Below the pieces are notes generated by a model. That model saw only the letters and a list, made by a program, of their open reading frames with translations, had not been told where the DNA came from and ran no database searches. Below, one piece after another: positions 32,979 through 51,330 of a stretch of 64,000 bases of DNA (positions are counted from its first letter, which is position 1; the number at the start of each line of letters is the position of its first letter). A program made the translations under genes and the position numbers. Origin of the DNA: Eublepharis macularius (lineage: Eukaryota; Chordata; Lepidosauria; Squamata; Eublepharidae); the NCBI RefSeq assembly GCF_028583425.1, contig NC_072796.1:143911464-143975463 (forward strand), written 5' to 3'.

Positions 32979-33837
32979 CAGACATCCTATAGATACAGCT
33001 GAGTGCAGAGGCCCAGAGGGCACTGCTGTGGCTGCTCAGCATGCTGCAGGCCAAAGCCCCCTGGGGGGGGGAAGAGGAAGGAGAGGAGGGAGCGGGATGC
33101 ACAGCATCTAGCCGACAGCAAGTCTCCCAGGCTATGACTTCCCCTCGGTGTGCAAAAGGCCTCCGCAGAGCCACAGATCGGGTGGAGGCCCAGCGCAGGA
33201 AAGCCTCTGCACCCCGTGCCCCTGGCCCACCACGAGAGGAGAAGAGGACAACCTCCCCCAACATTCTGGAAGGAAGGCAGAACAGAGGGGTGAGGATGCA
33301 CAGACTCGGCCTTCACAACGGCTGGAACACCAAGCCCAGGAACGTGGAAGGCAAAGCGGATCAGGACCTCCTAATACTGGGGCAGGGAGAAGGAGATAAG
33401 AGCTCATTCCCAGCCAAGAGGAAGGGTGTTTGAGTGCAACAGGAGCGGAGCACTAGAAGAGCTTTGGTACTTGTGGGGGGCAGCGGGTGGGGTGGGGAGG
33501 GGAGCATGGGTGGCATGCCCGGGCCAAGGACGTTCCTCTGTATTAAATAAATATTTCCATTTCCAGACCAAAATGCAAAAGAAGAAAAACACCCCCAAAG
33601 TGCAGCATATTTACACATCCCCCCACCCCCGACGTGGGGGCAGGCGGAAGGAACACGGCTCAGCCCTTTGCTGCCCTGAGGTGTCCCATCCTGTCATCTG
33701 ACCCAGCAAAGCACAATCTGGGGAGGACGGGCGAGGAGGAGAACACAAATACGGACGGAAAAAGAGCCCCCGGAGGAGGAGAACCAGGACAAGAGACGGG
33801 GCTTGGGAGGAAGGGGGAACTCTACGCTGCCGGCGCC

Positions 33838-39834
<5,997 letters not shown>

Positions 39835-40374
39835 CTGCAGAGAGATGAGGGGAAGAATGAGAAACTACCGCTGGGACCCAGGAACGCCCCTTCTCCAGCA
39901 GGCCCTCCCCCCTTGCCGCCCAGAGGGGTCTTGTTACGAGTTTCCCCGGCGGCGTACCAGCTGCAAATCCTGTTTCAGACCGGGGGGGGGGGGGAGGCAC
40001 ACACATGCACTTTTGCCAGGCGTCTCAGCTTGCACCAACTAGGCAGGTTCTCTCAAATAGTTTCTCGCCTGTCCGCTCCCAGGCAGAGTCAGAATGCAAC
40101 ACACACTGCCACACACCAAGCCTCTGGTCGCTACAGCCCAGGCTGCAGGCTCTTTCTGCACACCTGAAATCAGGTTTGTTTCCTTGATTTATTTGGAGAA
40201 TTTCCTTATTGCCTCTCCAGGGAACCAGCCCAATGCAGCTTACAAAACAAAGCACAATAAAATCGACATTAAACGTTCTTAATTAAACCCAGCATAAAAC
40301 AACCAACATAACAGAAAAACAATTAGGCATCTTAAAATGAATACCAGTTCCCAGGCCAAAACACACTATTACAT

Positions 40375-40830
40375 CCATTCTGCAGACGCACTATTGGCTG
40401 CCCATCAGTTACCGGGCCCAGTTCAAGGCACCGGGTTTCCTATACAAAGCCCTTCCCAGGCGGTCCCTCATCTCTGCAGACCTGCCTCTCTCTCTCTCTG
40501 CTCCAGCACGACAGCTTTGCTCGTCTGAACGGGGCCTTCTGCAGGTGCCACCCTGCACGCGGGCAAAATCACCAGTGGCCTATCCACGTGCATCCTCTGT
40601 GGTGGCCCCCACTTCATGGAATAGCCTGCCTGGCAAGGTTAGGAGGGCCCCCGTCCTCCTGGCTTTCCGTGAACAATGGAATTATTCAGGAGAGCTTTTT
40701 TTAAACACAGGTAGCAGGACTCCGCTGTGAGGAAATGGCTCAGAGAGACGATGGTAAAGGGACGGGGACTGTGGACTGCACTACTGTGTACCTGCAGAGC
40801 AGTTTCTGCCTGGTGAAGTTGCTTATGCTG
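40375..40830 (+). repeat. L2-clade LINE 3' end
   Basis: It contains TTGGCTGCCCATCAGTTACC and later a VVAPTSWNSLPGKVRRAPVL-like reading, then LFRR-like AATTATTCAGGAGAGCTTTT, the L2 C-terminal tail. It lies in GRINA's 5' intron if an upstream first exon is used. Confidence 0.65.
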
Positions 40831-43800
40831 GCTTTCAGGTGTCTGATTTCTGCTGGCTCTCAACTCCCGGCCATTCGTGGCCTACTGCAGTGTTTTTGGA
40901 ATGCTTGACCCCTGCTGTGCCTGGAGTCTCACCTTTAATGAAGAAGCCGGGTGAACAGAAATGTCCGGGCCTGGTGCCTACCAGAGAGCGACGCAGGCGC
41001 CAGGTGAACCTCCTTGGGAAGGGCATGCCAGCGCTGCGCTGCCACTCCTGAAAAGGCCCTGCCCCTGGTTGCCCCTCACCTCACTTCTGATGGTGGCAGC
41101 AGAGGGCAGGGCTGTGAGGAAGACCTCAGCTGGTGGGCTGGACAATGCGGGAGGAAGGAAGCGGTCCTTCGGGTAACCCTGGCCCTCGGCATTCCGGGCT
41201 CTAAGGGGAGAAACCAGCCCTTCGAACTGACCCTGTATTTTACCCGACTGGCGGCTGAACCCTACGGAGGTTATGAAAACTACTTAAGGACACACACGAT
41301 TAACATGAATACCTGTGATTAAAATCATGGTGAGTACTCTACACTTTGTTATTATGAAGCAAACATCACCGGATCTCCAGCACGAGTGGCAGCTCAGCGG
41401 GCAACCTGGCTCTTCCAAAGAGGTGTCAAAGGCACAATACAGTAATCTGACCAAGAGGTTATCATACCACGGAGAACCGTGGCCAGGAAGGGGCAAAGCT
41501 GACACAGGAGGCAAAGCCAGCTGGAAGGGAACTGCCCTTCTCTCTGCAGGGCCACATTTAACGGCATCTCCAAACCAAAAACCAGGCCCTTCGGGGGACA
41601 GCACTCCCACCCACCCTAACCCTAACCAGCTGCACCGGTTTTATCCAGATCAAGCTTGATTGCCCACCCCCCAGCCCACCACCACTTTTGGGCAAGAGTT
41701 CAGAACATGCCACAATGGAGACTTTAGGAATATTTTTAATGAGACGAGTGGGTCCTACCCCATCGCACCACTCTTCACTGAGCAAAGTTTACATGTGTGT
41801 CAGCCAGACAAACATTCCTTCTGTGTCTGGCTGACACAGAAGGTAAATCCTCCTGAAGCAGGGAACCCCTCAAATACCTAAAGGGGAGGCGCTACTCTAT
41901 ACCTGAACACTGGCAGGGCTGACAAAGGTGGGCTTCCTGGGGCAGCGTGTCCAGGAAACAGAGGCCACAACACAGAAGGCCCTACCCTGCACCTCTTCCG
42001 ATCTCTGCTTCTTTCCATACGCAGGCAGGGCTGGATGGGGGCAAGAAACAGCTGCTCCACTAAATGCCGAGGTCTGGCTCAGACATAAATTATGCAAGTT
42101 AAGGATATCTGCCAAGTCCCCACAATTCATTCATGAGAAGAGCTGAGGAGGCGCACTGGAGGGCACCAAGAGCCCTCCGCTCACACCCCACTCAGCCACT
42201 GTTCTGTTATCAGGCCTGGAAGCCTGTGTTAAAAACAAAAAGCACCCTCTCGAGGTTGACAGAGTTTGCGTGGAACTCCACGTCCCACATGTGCCCAGGA
42301 ACTGTAAACGTTGGGGCCGCCTGCATTCCTAGGAGCAGGGGCTCTCCAGAAAGAAAGCCCACAGCCCGTGTCCTCCCCCCCCCCCATGGAAGGGGGGAGA
42401 AGGCAGGCACGGTAGACCTTTCCACCCCTATCTGCAACACAGGGCACACCGTTTCAAAACACAAAAGAAACCCCCACCTTTGCACTTGAAGGGGGGCACA
42501 GAAGCAAAGCCAGGCATTGGTTGCAGACCGCCTCAGGGCTGACACGTGGGCGGCCTGTGCCAGACAGCCACTCTGAGGCCCCAGACGGGCAGAAAAGGGG
42601 GGGCATAACTGCCATAATAAGGCACAGAAAAAGTATGCAGCCATGTTGGTCGCAACCAAAATCCAAGTTATACTTTTTATCAAGGCTAAGACATAATAAA
42701 CGGTATTCTGCGGCTTTGGGGTTATGCTTCTAACCAGCTATTCCATGAAATTCATCCTCCTGTTCTTTTAGCTCCCGCTTTCTGTCCTTTTCCCCTTTGA
42801 ACTTGCTAAAATAGAAAAAAGGGGGGCAGGATGACCCAGCGTAGGGTCTGACCCGAACCACACATCAACCTCAAACAGCGGATTCCGCCCAAAGTTCCCT
42901 CCAAATACCCCCCAGGCCTCTCCCCGCTCCCTGCACAACACCCCCTTTCATTCTGCCCTGCCCAACTCGTGCCAGCTGCCAATGTGTCCTGGGGCAGAGG
43001 AGCTGGGGCAATAACTGCCCAGCTCTCGGGAAGAAACCATCCTGGGGCAGAGTGTAGGAGCTGCTTAGAAGTGACTGAACAATACAACACCCCTGTAAGG
43101 CAGTCCAAAAGAACATCTGAGCCCCTCCACCCAGCTCTACCAAAGAAGGCCATAATTGAGCAGATTTTCTTTTACTGGTGCGTGCGTGTGTGTGTGTGGG
43201 GGGGGGGGGGGCTTTTGGCTCTCAATCTCTGCTCTTAACCAGCATGCAGCAGCAGCACATGCGGCAGTCTGGCACAGAGATGGCACACTGTGGGCAGAAG
43301 CTCCCCCCCCCCCGTATCAGCAGAGCTTGGCCCCTCATCGCAGCCCACCTTCCTTCTGCTCCTGGTGGGTGCTCACCGTCAGCCCTGCAGGGCCCGCTGC
43401 CCCCAGAGGTGTCTGCCCCCCCCCCCCAGCCGCTCTCGGAAGCAGCTCCCAACTGCTTCCCGGAACACAGAGACCGAGTTCTAATGCCGCCTCCATCACC
43501 GCGGCAACCAAGGGCCACCATGAGAGACACCAGGACCCTGTGGGGGAATTGGCGGGGGAGGGGACTGGAAAAGCCTCCTACGGTTGTTTTTGCGCTCTTC
43601 GGAATGAGACGCTTTTTAAGGCAAGATTTTATTGGGAAATGTAGGATAGTACTGAAAAACACTCCTACTAAATATTTCCCCCCTTTTGGAATAAGTGAAA
43701 TGTGCTAGGATAGTCAGGGCTCGGCTGGCTGTGAGTCTCTATTTAATATTGGGTATATTTCATACTTTCTCAAAAATTACAGTATTTCCCCCAAAGACAC

Positions 43801-44035
43801 TTTTCCTGGTGTTGCTCTCGGCTTCACTGACACTCTCAAACCCCCTCACCGCGTTAAGGGGTGTATCCAAGAGGTGCCCCAAGGGAGGGTCTTGCTGGTG
43901 GCCTTGATTCTTCCTACCTGTCAGACGGCAAAAATTAAAGATACGCGTGCTATAGTTGCACAGGGGGCAGCAGTTTACGAGTCTTAAGCATGGGATATAC
44001 TCACAATTTTTCTTATAGAAAATGAAGATATTTAT
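40831..44035. other. No gene recognised; likely GRINA 5' intron or upstream
   Basis: The region contains a perfect hairpin (41796-41838) and poly-C/poly-G runs. Open frames lack known domains. A decayed L2-like segment may lie at 40960-41220. Confidence 0.4.
41796..41838. other. Perfect 15 bp hairpin
   Basis: TGTGTCAGCCAGACA at 41796-41810 and its exact complement TGTCTGGCTGACACA at 41824-41838 flank a 13-base loop. I see no surrounding element ends. Confidence 0.8.
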
Positions 44036-44039
44036 CGTT

Positions 44040-45400
44040 TTAAATTTCATATTTATTTATTTATCTAGTAACATTTATATCCCACCTTTCTCTATTCATA
44101 AGGCCCACCAAGGTAGCTAAGAAATTTATTTATTTGATTTTTTAGTCGCTACTCCCCTTGGGGTTTTGAGGCAACTTACAACATTTGACACTGATGTAAG
44201 ATCAAATAATACCAATAGAATTTAAGTCAAAATATTACAATACGTATCAGAATCAGGACAACCCGCCCGCCCCCCCCAACACATCTGGTTAACCTCCAAA
44301 GGCCAGCTGGAGCCACTCGGCCAGCGGCATATGCCTCTGACCGGATGGACGCTGAGAGAGTCAACTGAGGTGACCCAAGTTGTGGCGGCTCCAAAACCAG
44401 GGCATGCGTGAGACCATTGCTTGTTCAATTATGTTCCCCAGAAAGGGAAGATGAGTCCCTGGGCAGCAATTATCCCGTTTCTTTTTATCTGAGGAGGGTT
44501 TCTTTAACAAAGGTCTGGCAATTGCCTCAAGGGAGCTGGGGAAACAGCCTGGAGATAATTGATAATCTGTCACAGAGGGCCTTTTACCATGTTGTGATAT
44601 GATTTTACCAGCCACAATGGGGAGAGATTCAACGAGCAGGGGGTCAGCGTCACAGCTATTAGGATCCTGTCCACCATCCACGAGGAATCCAAAGAAGAAC
44701 CGGGCGGTGCCCACGGAACCCCCATCCCGGGACTGCCATCAAGTTTGGCGGCCAATTCTATGCAGAGCTCAGAGACTTTATCCACAAAAAGGTGGCAAAC
44801 AAATCACAGCTAAAGGCTAAATCAGTATCAGATTTAGGACTCAAAGGGGTAGTCAAACCAACAAAATAATTTAGCTGGCTGCAAACGAGCAGGTACAGTG
44901 TAGGTAGCCAAATAATCTCTTTTCGCCACCTGGGCTCTACAGTGTGTTCTCACAGCACTGACCCAGGTTTGCTCTAGCCTTCTGAGCAACTTGTTGAGGT
45001 CTCTTAGATTCTCATACCAAAGAGCCACGGAGACAAGAGGGTGCAAAGAGCACCAGGCAGCAATCTCATCAGCAATCTCATTCCCGAAAACCTCTATTCT
45101 AGACCTCCGTCAGATCATCAAGAGAACTGGCAGCAGGTCCAGATAAATCCTGCAAAGCCTTTTGGAAAACATCGGGGGCCCATCCGTCGGCCACAGGCAA
45201 ACATAAATATGCTTGTCGCTCCTACAAAGGGGGGGGGGGTGGCCACTCCCAGGCCGACCCTTACAAGGAAATGGTCTGACCATGGCCCTGGTTCACAACT
45301 GAGCCGTCCCTGCTATTACACATTCTACCGAGTAATATTACAGAAGAACAGGGAGAACTTTCCAAGTCCATGGTGACAGGTGCGAGAGTATTACATGCAG
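44040..45400 (-). repeat. L2-clade LINE, endonuclease-RT part, degenerate
   Basis: The minus strand encodes ENLRDLNKLLRRLEQTWVSA near 44950-45010 and ARLQPAKLFCW near 44865-44900. An RT-start motif LSPGCFPSSLEAIARPLLKK and then LPFLGNIIEQA lie at about 44430-44560 (L2: RPISNLPFLSKVLE). The left end carries a LINE tail near 44050. Confidence 0.65.
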
Positions 45401-45832
45401 AAAAACGTAAGACAGAATCTTGCCCCAAAATGTCTTGAGTCGATAAACTGTACCAATATGCATCAATGGCTAAATTGACTTCTTATGTACGTAACAGATT
45501 TCCTAGATTACCTAGCTCGAAACTAAGAAAAATAGTTAATATGGAAATAGAGTAATCATAATACAGAGACCTTAAAAAGGTTGACTATAAAATGTGGAAG
45601 AGATGACTGATTAAAAACTATTGATATTAAATTTTAGGTATAAGCAATTAAGGAGAGAGAGTAGAGAACTATCCCATAAGCTAGTTGTGTTGCCACATAT
45701 TTTGAATATACTTCTCTGTTGTAGTTCAAACGTAGTACTTTGTATTCTGTATAAGTTTCGATGCACTTTTGGTTGTCATTTCTATTTTTCTTTTCAAATA
45801 AAACAAAAAAACAAATAAACGAGCAGACCGTT
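45401..45832. other. AT-rich insertion, possible LINE 3' UTR
   Basis: An AT-rich block ending in CAAATAAAACAAAAAAACAA lies between two minus-strand L2 segments, so it may be a plus-strand retroposon 3' end. Family not identified. Confidence 0.35.
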
Positions 45833-46565
45833 CAGATCAAGTCCTGTGCAAACACCAAACCTAGCGTGCGGCCTGCTTCATACGCAGCAGCCCAAACCGC
45901 CTGGGGGAGTCTTGATATTGCCATGGCTGCCGTAAAATCTGAGACCGCCCCAGAGAGAAAAGCAGACGGCAAGTAATGCCAACAAACACCATTAAAGCAC
46001 TGGGCGGGCAGGCAGGAACGCTGAGGGAACACCGAATCAAACACAGAAGTCTTCAGCTGCTGGTGGAAGGAGCCAACAAAAGGGGACAGATGAGTCCCCC
46101 TGGGGGAGAGTTCTAGAGTTTGGGTGCCACAACCAAGAAGGCCAGGCCCTCTCTCCGGCTGCCTAATCTCAGAAGGTGGGGGCACCCAAAGTAGGGCCTC
46201 CAAAGATGTCCATAGTGGTCGTGCAGGTCCATAAAGGAGTATGCAGTTGTCCAGGCATGTTGATCCCAAACCACGGAGGGCTTTCAAGGTTAACACCATC
46301 ACCTTGAATTACGCCCAGACACAGACAGGGAGCCAGCGCAGATGACCCACTCCAGTCAACATCCTGGCTGCAGCATTCTGCACCAATCGAAGTCTCTGAA
46401 GACTTCTCAGGGGCAGTCCCACGCAGAGCACATTGCAGTAATCTAGTCTAGATGTAACTAGGGCATGCACCATCGCGGCCAGATCTTTTCTGCCTAGGAA
46501 AGGCCACAGCAGGCTAACCAGGTGAAGCTGGTAAAAGGCACTCCAGTGCACAGCTGCCACCTACC
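45833..46565 (-). repeat. L2-clade LINE 3' half
   Basis: The minus strand encodes YQLHLVSLLWPFLGRKDLAA, LVTSRLDYCNVLCVGLPLRS, LQRLRLVQNAAARMLTGVG and then a terminal region with ARPLWTSLEALLWVPPPSEI. It belongs to the same family as the 28 and 48.6 kb copies. Confidence 0.75.
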
Positions 46566-46814
46566 TCTCCAGGAGTCGGCCTGGATCCAAGAACACCCCA
46601 GAACCCAGGTATGTTCCTTCAAGGGAACTGCAGCCCCATCCAGAACGGCTGATCTGGTAAATAGCACATTTTACAGGCTAAGTTATATATGATGCATTTT
46701 ATGTCCTTAAAGCAATCAGCCAAGTACAGGTTTGATACGAAATAAGTACAGCATAATTTCAAAATTTCCCCAAATTTCTACTTTTTCTTCCAAAACACTG
46801 ACTGCCCTCAAGCA

Positions 46815-47040
46815 GCCAGTTGGCTACGTCCACAGGGATGCTGAAAGCGAACGAGCTGCGACAGAAGCCAGACCAGACAGATGCTGGTTGGGGAGGCAGA
46901 GATCTTGACGGGCGTGGCACTTCCCACTTCCGACGGGGTTCAACCGACCCCCTGCAGTCTCGGTTAAGAGCCTGGGGGTTATACCGGATCCAGCGCTGCT
47001 GCTAGAGAAGCAAGTCAAGGCAGCTGCAAGAAAGGCCTCC
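46815..47040 (+). repeat. L2-clade LINE fragment (post-RT)
   Basis: It encodes KANELRQKPDQTDAGWGG (L2: ANKLKLNPDKTEVLLVG) and, in another frame, a VKSLGV...DPALLLEKQVKAAARKAS-type segment. Frameshifted. Confidence 0.6.
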
Positions 47041-47404
47041 TCAGTCCCAACTCAGAAAAAAGAAGGTACAGAGTACCTGAGGTCTAAGAAAGATCATGCA
47101 TCAGTAAGGGCGGAAAAACACTCAATAAAAAGATTAACTGTGGAAAAAAGTTTTTTTCCCCAAATCAAGTTAAACCATGTAATGTATATGCTGACCCAAG
47201 ATACTGTATCAGTTAGATATAGGCTGTAACCTATATAGCTCTAACCTATCATCAAGACCTAAAGGATGTGTGGATCCCGATGCGTAGATTCAAAAAGCCT
47301 CCCTCTGTCTAAGTCATTTTTCCACGTCATAATTAGAGAAGCATTTGTAATTTAGTTTCTCAGTAACAAAGAATTTGAAATCAGTAGGCTTCTGCTTCAA
47401 GGAC

Positions 47405-47640
47405 ATAGATCCAGAGGAGTTAGCCGTGTTAGTCTGTAGTAGCAAAACAGTAAAGGGTCCAGTAGCACCTTTAAGACTAATCAACTTTATTGAGGCATAA
47501 GCTTTCGAGAATCACAGCTCTCTTCATCAGATGCATCTCACAAAGAGAACTGTGATTCTCAAAAGCTTATGCTACAGTAAAGTTGGTTAGTCTTAAAGGT
47601 GCTATTGGACTCTTTACTGTTTTGCTTCAAGGATAAAAAG
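47405..47640. mobile_element. Fold-back repeat copy A
   Basis: The left arm (AAACAGTAAAGGGTCCAGTA, CACCTTTAAGACTAATCAAC, AGCTTTCGAGAATCACAGCT) is matched in reverse complement by the right arm ending TGGACTCTTTACTGTTTTGC. Arms are about 90 bp with a few mismatches. The left flank GGAGTTAGCCGTGTTAGTCT is part of the repeat's outer sequence. The family is widespread in reptile genomes; I cannot name its class. Confidence 0.8.
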
Positions 47641-48559
47641 TGACTAACCAACAGGGGAACCATGTTATGATTTCTGACCTTACTACAATGTTCTGACAGG
47701 CTGTGTTTGAAAGGAAGTGTGGTCATACCTACACAGAGTAAATTGCAAGGACATCGCAACACATAAATAACATGAGCTGAGTTGCAATTAGTAAAATGAT
47801 TCAGTACAAAAATGCATTGACTAGATGGATTCCTAAAGATCTTAATTTGAGCTGCCTCACTTATTGCTTTTTCCCCTTAATGGTTTTGGTCTCTTCGATA
47901 ATCACTTACCTCTTTAACTACTCCTCTGTAGACTTGCTAATTTGTGGCAGCTGAGCTGAGCCCTCCCCTTCTTACTCTCTCTGAAGCAATATTCTCTTTT
48001 ACACGCATACTATACTTACAAAAGTTGCCCTTTAGATATAAGCTACATTTTATATTATTATGACTTTGTTCTTTTTTAACACTGTTTTTATTATACAACG
48101 ATTTCATTGAACTGATGGGATATCTGTAAATCTTTTCACAGGGTTGTAATTGAATCCATGTATTACAAACGGTTTTTTGAGTCTCTGGGATATCAATTCA
48201 CAATATGTTTAAAATTATGGTTTGCTTTCATTGTTAAAATTCATTATCTCTCTACAACTGTTTACAACAGGCTCCCAAATTTCCAGGAGCGAGGTAGCCA
48301 GCACCCTGTCTTGGCTGTTGGCGGTGCCGTTTATAGCTTGTCAATTCCTTACAGCATATGTCCAGTTGTAGTAATTATGTTTTTTGTAATTTTGTAATTA
48401 CAATCCTTTTTACAATTTTTATATTATATGTACCTTCTATATTCTTTCGTATACAATTCATAATCTTTCTTAGACTTCTGGTATTCTGCACCTTGTTTCT
48501 GTTATTCAGAGGTTCCCCTTCGTTTTATCCTCTCCCAACTCAGGCTAGCCCAGAAGTCG

Positions 48560-49115
48560 GCCGCCTACCTTGACACGGCCAATCTGGCCACCTAGATCCA
48601 TGCCATGGTAACATCGAGGCTAGACTACTGTAACTCACTCCATATTGGTCTCCCCTCACAGAGAACTCAAGGACTCTCGCTGGTTCAGAACACCACCGCT
48701 CAATTATCACCAGGAGCTGGGCAGAGCATGCATATTGCTCCCGTTTGGAGTCACACCATTCTCCTGGCTTTCTTCAAAACATGTAAACTGAACGATCCAG
48801 GACTTTTTACACAGTCGATAGAGCTGTGCTGTAAGGAAGTGGTTCAGAGAGAGAGGCGATGGTATAGGGATAGGGCCTGTAGACTATAGTGCTGTGCATT
48901 CTCTGTTGCTGTAAGTATGCTCCTACTTGATTTACTATGTCATCTCAATCTGTTCATGCTGTGTTTCAGCATTTCCCCTGTCCCAGCACTGTATCGGATT
49001 TCCGTTTACTTTCAAATTCCTGCTGTCCTTACTTTATTGGATTGTTGATCGTATTGACATTCCGTGTAACCTGCCTTCTCATTGATAAAGGCATACTCTA
49101 AATGATGTTAATGTT
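48560..49115 (+). repeat. L2-clade LINE 3' end
   Basis: It encodes TSRLDYCNSLHIGLPSQRTQ and then GLSLVQNTTAQLSPGAGQ, and further on a terminal region ending ACCTGCCTTCTCATTGATAAAGG. Confidence 0.7.
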
Positions 49116-49429
49116 TGTAACAGGTGCCAAGGACAGGCACAGGGCTGGTTCTGCGATGCTGCCATGCTAGAGGGCACGGCTTGCCAGAGCTCGTGACTTC
49201 CAGCCCCCCTGGCGCTTGACAGCAGTCGGTGGGGGGGGGGGCCACCCTTCGCAGCTTGCTTCCCCCTGCCCTAACCCTCTAGTGCAACCACAGTTCTGCT
49301 GCCTTGTTTATTGTATGGATTATACACTGGTTTTGTTGCACAGTTTAGTTTTGAAACCCACCTCAAATCTCAGCAGAGACAGACCATAATATATATATAA
49401 AGTGAATAAATAAAATAAGCCTCCCCCGC

Positions 49430-50930
49430 AATGCTACCCCCCCCCCCCCACGCCCACACGAAGCACTTACAGGACTTCCTTGCCACTGCTGAGGCAGGTG
49501 CACAGACCCCAAGCCTCCCTTTGGGCTCTCCTGCACTCTTAGAACAGGGCTGGGAAAGCTCGCTGCCATTTCCAGGCCCCAGCCCTCCCAAGCAAGCCGA
49601 GGCAGAGGCTGCGTCTGGACGTCAGCCAGGAACGATCCCAGCCTTTGGACCCTGGAGGGCAAGCCGGATGGCGCTCGCTCGCGGGCAGCGGAGAAGAGGC
49701 ATCTGGCCCCGACTCTTGAGCGCTCCTGCCCGGGAAATCTGGTTGGTCTCCAAGGTGCCACCGGACGCCAATCCTGCTCTCCGTCTGCAGACCAACGCGG
49801 CTCCCTGCCCGAAACATCTCAATCAAGACGCTTCTGGCGTGAAAGGAAAGCCGGGCATGGCACTGCAGAGAGACCCCAGAACGAGCGCCTCCCTCCCCCC
49901 CCCGCCCCCCCCCGAACCAGCAGCACTGGAGGGGGGAGGGGGCCCTCCAAGAAAGCTCCAGCCCCGGAACATTCGCCAGAGGCCTGGAGCAGGCAGCAGC
50001 AAGCCCCCCCCCCCGGGCTAAGCCAGCTCAGCCCAGAATTAAGCCGTTTAACGGCTTGGCGCTCTTGCCTCTCAGAAGCAGCCTTCACGTCCCGGACGGG
50101 CCGGTGGGGACGAGAGACCCGCGGGGGAGGGGGCCATAACAGGCTTGGCCCGCGTGGCCGACCCAGACAAGCAGGTGACAGAACCGAGGGCTGGCTGGCT
50201 GGCTGGCTGGCTGGCGGGGGCGCAGAGCCCCCGGGCCCGTTTGCCCCCACCCCCCACCCCCCCACCCGCGCACGACCGGCCACGTACCTCTCACGCCGCT
50301 CCGCCAAATCGACAGCGCCGCAAGCCATGAGCGCCGCAGCCAAAGCCTCCTACGGCGGGGGCGGGGGCGGGCGGGAGCAGCAGCAGCACACGGCCCCCAC
50401 CCCAGGCAGGAGCCCCAGTGCGGCGGGCTCCTTCCGGCAGCAAGAAGAACTCTTGTCCTTTGCTTGCCCCGGGGCCCAACGCGGCCAGCCGGGCCAGGAA
50501 CGCGCTCGCGCGGGAGGAAGGCGCCCACGAAGACACCCGCTCCGACACCCCCCGCCCCGGGGCACTCGGCGCGACCTACTTCGCTGCTCTGGGCTTCAGC
50601 TCCGGGTTTGCAAGAGAAGAGGCGCGCATGCCCTCGCCGGCCAGCCCGCCCGCCTCCGCCCGCAGCCCCTCCCTTCCCAGCCTCCAGGGCTGACTCGTCA
50701 CGGGGTCCGAGTCCTTCCCACCCACCCCCGCCACGGCTCGCCGCTGCTCAGCCCGAGACGGAGGAGGAGGAGGCCCTGCCCCAGCGCCGCTTCCTCCCTC
50801 GGGGGTCCCTGTGCTGTCCAGCCCGGGGCCCAGCTGCCTCCGGGCGCGACGCTCCCCCAGCCAGCAGCCCCGGAAACGCCGGTGTGGCCTCTCCGGCCGG
50901 CCTGAAGCATTTGCCCGGTTGCTCTTTTTG
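49430..50930. promoter_or_regulatory. CpG island 1, candidate GRINA promoter
   Basis: A strongly GC- and CpG-rich tract with multiple GC boxes (GGGCGGG, CCCGCCC) and simple repeats (GGCT)n at 50194-50215. It lies upstream of the GRINA coding exons on the minus strand. Confidence 0.6.
50288..50360 (-). promoter_or_regulatory. GRINA: Candidate untranslated first exon of GRINA (A)
   Basis: On the minus strand, GGCGGAGCGGCGTGAGAG is followed by a near-perfect donor GTACGT at 50287-50282. GRINA's first coding exon has an acceptor at 39834 and only 36 untranslated bases, so an upstream exon is required. This site would imply a 10.5 kb intron. A short ATG (50330) would open an upstream reading frame. 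Confidence 0.4.
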
Positions 50931-51117
50931 CTCCGAGGGGGAGAAATGAAGCTACGCAGTTAACGTTGCCAGCGGAGAGCGCAGGAGACGGCGCACTTCT
51001 GGGGCAGTTTCTGAAGGAGGGACGCCTGCCCCGCCACGACAGAACTGTGGCCTGCCTGGCTGGGGTGACGGTAGGTGCCACACATGCAGAGGAGGAGGCG
51101 GAGACTACAAGCCTGGT

Positions 51118-51330
51118 TGCAAAATAGTAAACAGTCCAGTAGCACCTTTAAGACGAACCAACTTTATTGTAGCATAAGCTTTCGAGAACCACAGCGTCAG
51201 ATGCATCTGACGAAGAGAGTGGTGGTTGTCGAAAGCTTATGCTACAATAAAGTTGGTTAGTCTTAAAGGTGCTACTAGACTCCTATTTTTCAACTACAGA
51301 CTAGCACGGCTAACTCCTCTAGATCTTCAA
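51118..51330. mobile_element. Fold-back repeat copy B
   Basis: Same family as copy A: left arm AGTCCAGTAGCACCTTTAAG...AACTTTATTGTAGCATAAGC, right arm GCTTATGCTACAATAAAGTT...CTTAAAGGTGCTACTAGACT. The outer sequence CTACAGACTAGCACGGCTAA then CTCCTCTAGATCT is present on the right, whereas copy A has it on the left. Confidence 0.8.

Noticed and set aside
41608-41630. Telomere-like CCCTAACCCTAACC
   Set aside because: Only two units; too short to call an interstitial telomere.
43190-43212. (GT)n followed by a G-run as a possible G-quadruplex promoter element
   Set aside because: Simple low-complexity tract with no nearby transcription start or gene.
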